Shown here: positions 60,600 through 64,000 of the stretch, in pieces | Numbering within the stretch: position 1 is the first letter of the stretch | Layout of the letters: the number at the start of each line of letters is the position of its first letter | Source: Epiperipatus broadwayi | Lineage: Eukaryota > Onychophora > Udeonychophora > Euonychophora > Peripatidae | NCBI GenBank assembly: GCA_028023455.1 | Contig: JAQFVV010012506.1 | Coordinates: 1,532,714-1,596,713 of the forward strand | Direction: 5' to 3' | DNA: 64,000 bases | The notes under the pieces: model-generated | Seen by the model: the letters and a program-made list of their open reading frames with translations, nothing else | Database searches by the model: none | What the model was told of the DNA's origin: nothing | Made by a program: the position numbers and the translations under genes

Positions 60600-61305
60600 T
60601 ACAATAGTCAAATATGTTTAAAAATACATATATACAAGCAACAAAGATTACAAATTATAAAATTATTATATAAAAGCCTTTTTCGGCAAATTATGTTTTT
60701 TTGCCCTTTTCAATATGTCTCCACAATTTAAAGCACATACAGCGACATCTATATCAATACATGAGAGAAGATAGATAAACAAATGGATATTTGACATGAT
60801 CTATTATGTGATTTTTCCCCCCTCAATTCTACTACAAAATTACTCTGTTATATATATTGAATGGATATATATCCACATATATTAATTAATTAACTATCCA
60901 TTCTTTATCCATTAACCACTTATTATTTAACTTAATGGATGTTTTGTATATATTCATACAGTTGTTTTTTTTTTTTAAATAATAAGTGGTTAATGGATAA
61001 AGAATGGATAGTTAATTAATTAATATATGTGGATATATATCCATTCAATATATATAACAGAGTAATTTTGTAGTAGAATTGAGGGGGGGGGAAATCACAT
61101 AATAGATCATGTCAAATATCCATTTGTTTATCTATCTTCTCTCATGTATTGATATAGATGTCGCTGTATGTGCTTTAAATTGTGGAGACATATTGAAAAG
61201 GGCAAAAAAACATAATTTGCCGAAAAAGGCTTTTATATAATAATTTTATAATTTGTAATCTTTGTTGCTTGTATATATGTATTTTTAAACATTTTTGACT
61301 ATTGT
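60600..61305. repeat. Long inverted repeat with 331-bp arms
   Basis: The left arm 60,600-60,930 and right arm 60,975-61,305 are inverted copies separated by 44 bp. Checkpoints are TTTTCGGCAAATTATG against CATAATTTGCCGAAAA, ACAGCGACATCTATATC against GATATAGATGTCGCTGT, and CCATTAACCACTTATTA against TAATAAGTGGTTAATGG. I see only a handful of differences, mostly in C/G and A/T runs. The arms have no coding content. A transcript would form a long duplex. Origin could be a recent inverted duplication or a foldback element. Confidence 0.95.
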
Positions 61306-63447
61306 AATTAAAAATAAAAATGAATATTATTTATTATGTATTTGTCAGTATATTTGTCTTTGAAAGAAGTCCTCTGCTCTGAAAGTGCATTAAGACTATA
61401 TTTAGTATTTTTTAATATATTCTTCATCTGAAAAACACAGCTATAATTGCATGCAGAGTTATATATTTATATGCTGTAGAAAAGGCTTTGTATTAAGAAC
61501 ATGAAGTTAAAATAGACTTTAGGAAACTCTGTCAGGAAGTTTTCAACATCAAGAAACTTTTATAATCAGTACTAAAAAAATTTGATTATTGCAAATGTTT
61601 TAAAAAATTAATTAGCAGATAGGGAGGATTCTCTATTGAAGTGAGCAGCTGGTATTTAAGTGACGTTTTTTATTATTGCTTTTCAGAGATAATGCATTTG
61701 TGAAAGGTGTTATAAAGATTGCTAAAATAATGATAGAGTTTATGCTTTGCAGTATTTTCATTCATTTTTTAAATCAGAAATTTAGTCATAAATGGAGAAA
61801 ATTAAAACAAACATCTAATTTAGAAGAATTTTGTTTAATGATTGGAAAAAGAGACTGAATAAGAGGTTTAAAGATATGGAGACGCCTTGCGTTTCTTCAT
61901 ATTCATTTAAACTATCTGGTTTAAATATAATTTTATTTGTGGAAAAGTTGAAGATATTTGATTTGTTTGAATTCAGTTTTCATTACCAGAAATTAATCAA
62001 ATTTTATCATCAAAAAAAGAAAGAAAAGAAAATGAATGAGCAGCTGCAAAATGCACACTCATTTGCTATTATTTTAGAAATCTTCACATTTCTCAAGGAT
62101 GCATTATCCCTAAAGAGAACAAACTTTAGATTTATTATAATGTCAGCTCTTAACTCTATGGAAATATTTTTCATATCTGTGGATCTTTTTGTATCCTTAA
62201 AATTTTTTGCTGTCATTAAAGATTTTAACATGTTATTCTCCAAAGTCCTGTTTTGATTACATATTGTTTAAATAAATACAGTGCAGTGTATAACGTGCAT
62301 TTTCACGAATATTATTATAGAAACGTGCTGAAAATTAATAAAATAAAAAAATAAATTATATAATTCTATGCATAAAAGAAATCTTTGTAAATTTATTTTG
62401 TGGTTATTTGTTTACATATCTAAATATAAGTAATATAAAGCATCGTTATCAAAACAGATTATTGATTTTAGACTATGATCTACAAACAATTTAGCAGAAG
62501 TTTGAAATAATCTGATAATTATATGTTAATTTTAATGTGTATTACATTGATTTATATTTACTTTTTATTTATTAAAAACTTTTCTATAATATATATATTT
62601 AGAAAAAACTGGAGTACAAAAAAATATATTAACCAAGTATGAAAATCGTTAGATGCAGTTATGTATAAATATATCTATTGTTATAGTATGCATTAATGTA
62701 TCAATACAAACCTATATATATATATGTTTGTTGCTACATTTGCTTATTATGCCCAAGAGTTGGGTTTGATTCAGATAATTTTTCTTACAGGTCGTTATTT
62801 ATAGCCAATATAAAATAAAATACAATTATTGGTCGAAAAGAAAATTAAATTGCATACGAAACAGTTGTGTATTATTTCGAGTTATGTATAATTCGATTGA
62901 TTAAATGTTTATACGTTTTTGACAATATTATGAGCATATAAGTTACTAGAAAATGACTATAAAAAAGCAAAATTTAACACTTTATATATTAGTTTTGAGG
63001 TTTTAAAAAAATCGTTGTGCTCTTAACTGTAATGGGATTTCTATGCAGGTAATTTAAAAATAGAAGAGTCAGAATTTGACTTTTTTTTTAAAAAAAAAAA
63101 GAAAAACTACAACTATATGCATAAATATTAAAATTCACTTTTGAAATGAAAAGTTTGGTAATTTACAAAATGCTTGATAGATGAACTATGCAGACAAAAA
63201 GGTAATGATTATAACAATGAATTAAACTGCAAATTCAAGTAACGTTTAAAACTATTTGATTGCTAAGATTTAAAATAGATATGTATAGTGGGAAATAATT
63301 TTATGTTATTGTTTGGGTCATTTTATTCATCTATGAGTTTATTGTTAAGATATAGATTTATATACTATCTCATTATAATGATTTTTTTTATATAGGCTGA
63401 TGTATAACTTGGCTTCTAAAACACAAGCTTTCATTCATGTAAATAAG

Positions 63448-63451
<4 letters not shown>
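61306..63451. other. AT-rich DNA with unassigned frames
   Basis: Frames at 61,676-61,858 (60 codons) and 61,831-62,256 (141 codons, +) overlap, and 62,010-62,243 (77 codons) lies opposite. The 141-codon product is basic in its middle (HQKKKEKK) and hydrophobic elsewhere. I recognise no domain, see no splice context that would make it convincing, and do not call it a gene. The remainder is low-complexity. Confidence 0.4.
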
Positions 63452-63483
<32 letters not shown>

Positions 63484-63520
63484 GTTGCATATATATATAT
63501 ATATATATATATGCAACTAA
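63452..63520. repeat. (TA)n tract with perfect 40-bp palindrome
   Basis: (AT)n at 63,452-63,480 is followed by TTAGTTGCAT, twenty bases of AT and ATGCAACTAA (63,481-63,520), which is its own reverse complement and could extrude a cruciform. Confidence 0.9.
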
Positions 63521-64000
63521 AGAATTAAATTGGTCCAAGTATTTTAAGACATTAGAATTAAACTCATTTCACTTGAGGAAAGAGAGGAGATTGAAAAATA
63601 GTTGGTATTCTGTTTGACAATAATAAAAAATTCCTATATAATCAAATATGTTCATTTTGACAACTTATTTAAAAAAATTATCAATCCTTAAATTATTAAG
63701 AACTGTTTTTAAGAGAAAAACAACCTTTAAAAGTAAATATTTTTAGCACTATTGACTATTCTAATTCTCTACATACTTATTTTTTATTTGGGTGTGTAAG
63801 TGTAAAAATTATTAAAGAAATTGATAACATATTTAAAGATAGAAAAGTAATGAAAGATATGTTAAAATATGAAAGAGTAAGATATACTCTAAAATTAGTG
63901 AAAATGGTGAAGATCAGTATATGAAATTTTCCTGATGGTAGATATTTAATAATAGAAAAGTGGTTTGTACTTTATTTTTTTTGTTAAAACTGCAACTAGG
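63521..64000. other. AT-rich right end
   Basis: No gene or repeat that I can support. Confidence 0.5.

Noticed and set aside
61831-62256. 141-codon frame as a host gene, or as a decayed zinc-finger on the opposite strand
   Set aside because: No domain on the + strand. The minus strand gives only a faint KIHxYEKxFH-like phrase without the Cys pairs, too weak to support a zinc finger.

Overview
The window is strongly A+T-rich animal DNA made almost entirely of transposable-element remains. I found no host gene, rRNA or functional tRNA that I would defend. The element mix points to an invertebrate metazoan: long-LTR Gypsy-type retrotransposons with a Gag, RTE-type LINE relics, a tRNA-Gly-derived SINE, foldback/MITE elements and long TA, AAT and poly-T tracts. 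I cannot name the species or phylum from sequence alone.

Region 1 (1-18,813) is a compound of two LTR retrotransposons set head to tail in one (TA)n tract. Element 1 (453-5,204) has two nearly identical 2.07-kb LTRs around only 0.6 kb of non-coding interior with a primer-binding site. The 5-bp TATAT at 5,205-5,209 separates it from element 2 (5,210-18,808), which has 3.6-kb LTRs, a primer-binding site, a broken gag, no pol, and a G10 polypurine tract. The 3' LTR of element 2 carries a 2.95-kb insertion (14,488-17,442) with TG...CA ends, a TATA box and a long block almost without T on the + strand. TATAT also lies at the outer ends (448-452 and 18,809-18,813).

Region 2 (18.8-33.9 kb) is AT-rich DNA with scattered relics: a repeated segment possibly from a Tc1/mariner element, an LTR-like GC-richer patch ending in a primer-binding site (25.9-26.4 kb), an RT fragment, a hammerhead-like motif, a perfect-looking hairpin (27.8 kb) and a minus-strand LINE RT relic (29.3-30.5 kb).

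Region 3 (33.9-42 kb) is LINE-dense. It holds an RTE endonuclease fragment, three tandem 5'-truncated LINE 3' ends on the minus strand (34.5-36.5 kb), a foldback element, an almost full-length but dead RTE LINE (37.7-40.3 kb), a tRNA-Gly SINE and another RTE fragment.

Region 4 (42-64 kb) is mostly featureless AT-rich sequence with old local duplications, two members of one foldback MITE family (49.5 and 51.4 kb), a minus-strand RTE relic between them, a roughly 61-unit AAT microsatellite, and a 0.7-kb inverted repeat with 331-bp arms (60.6-61.3 kb).

Nothing here forms an operon or pathway. The coherent story is nested and adjacent transposition into TA-rich sites, followed by decay. All alignments and counts were made by eye.
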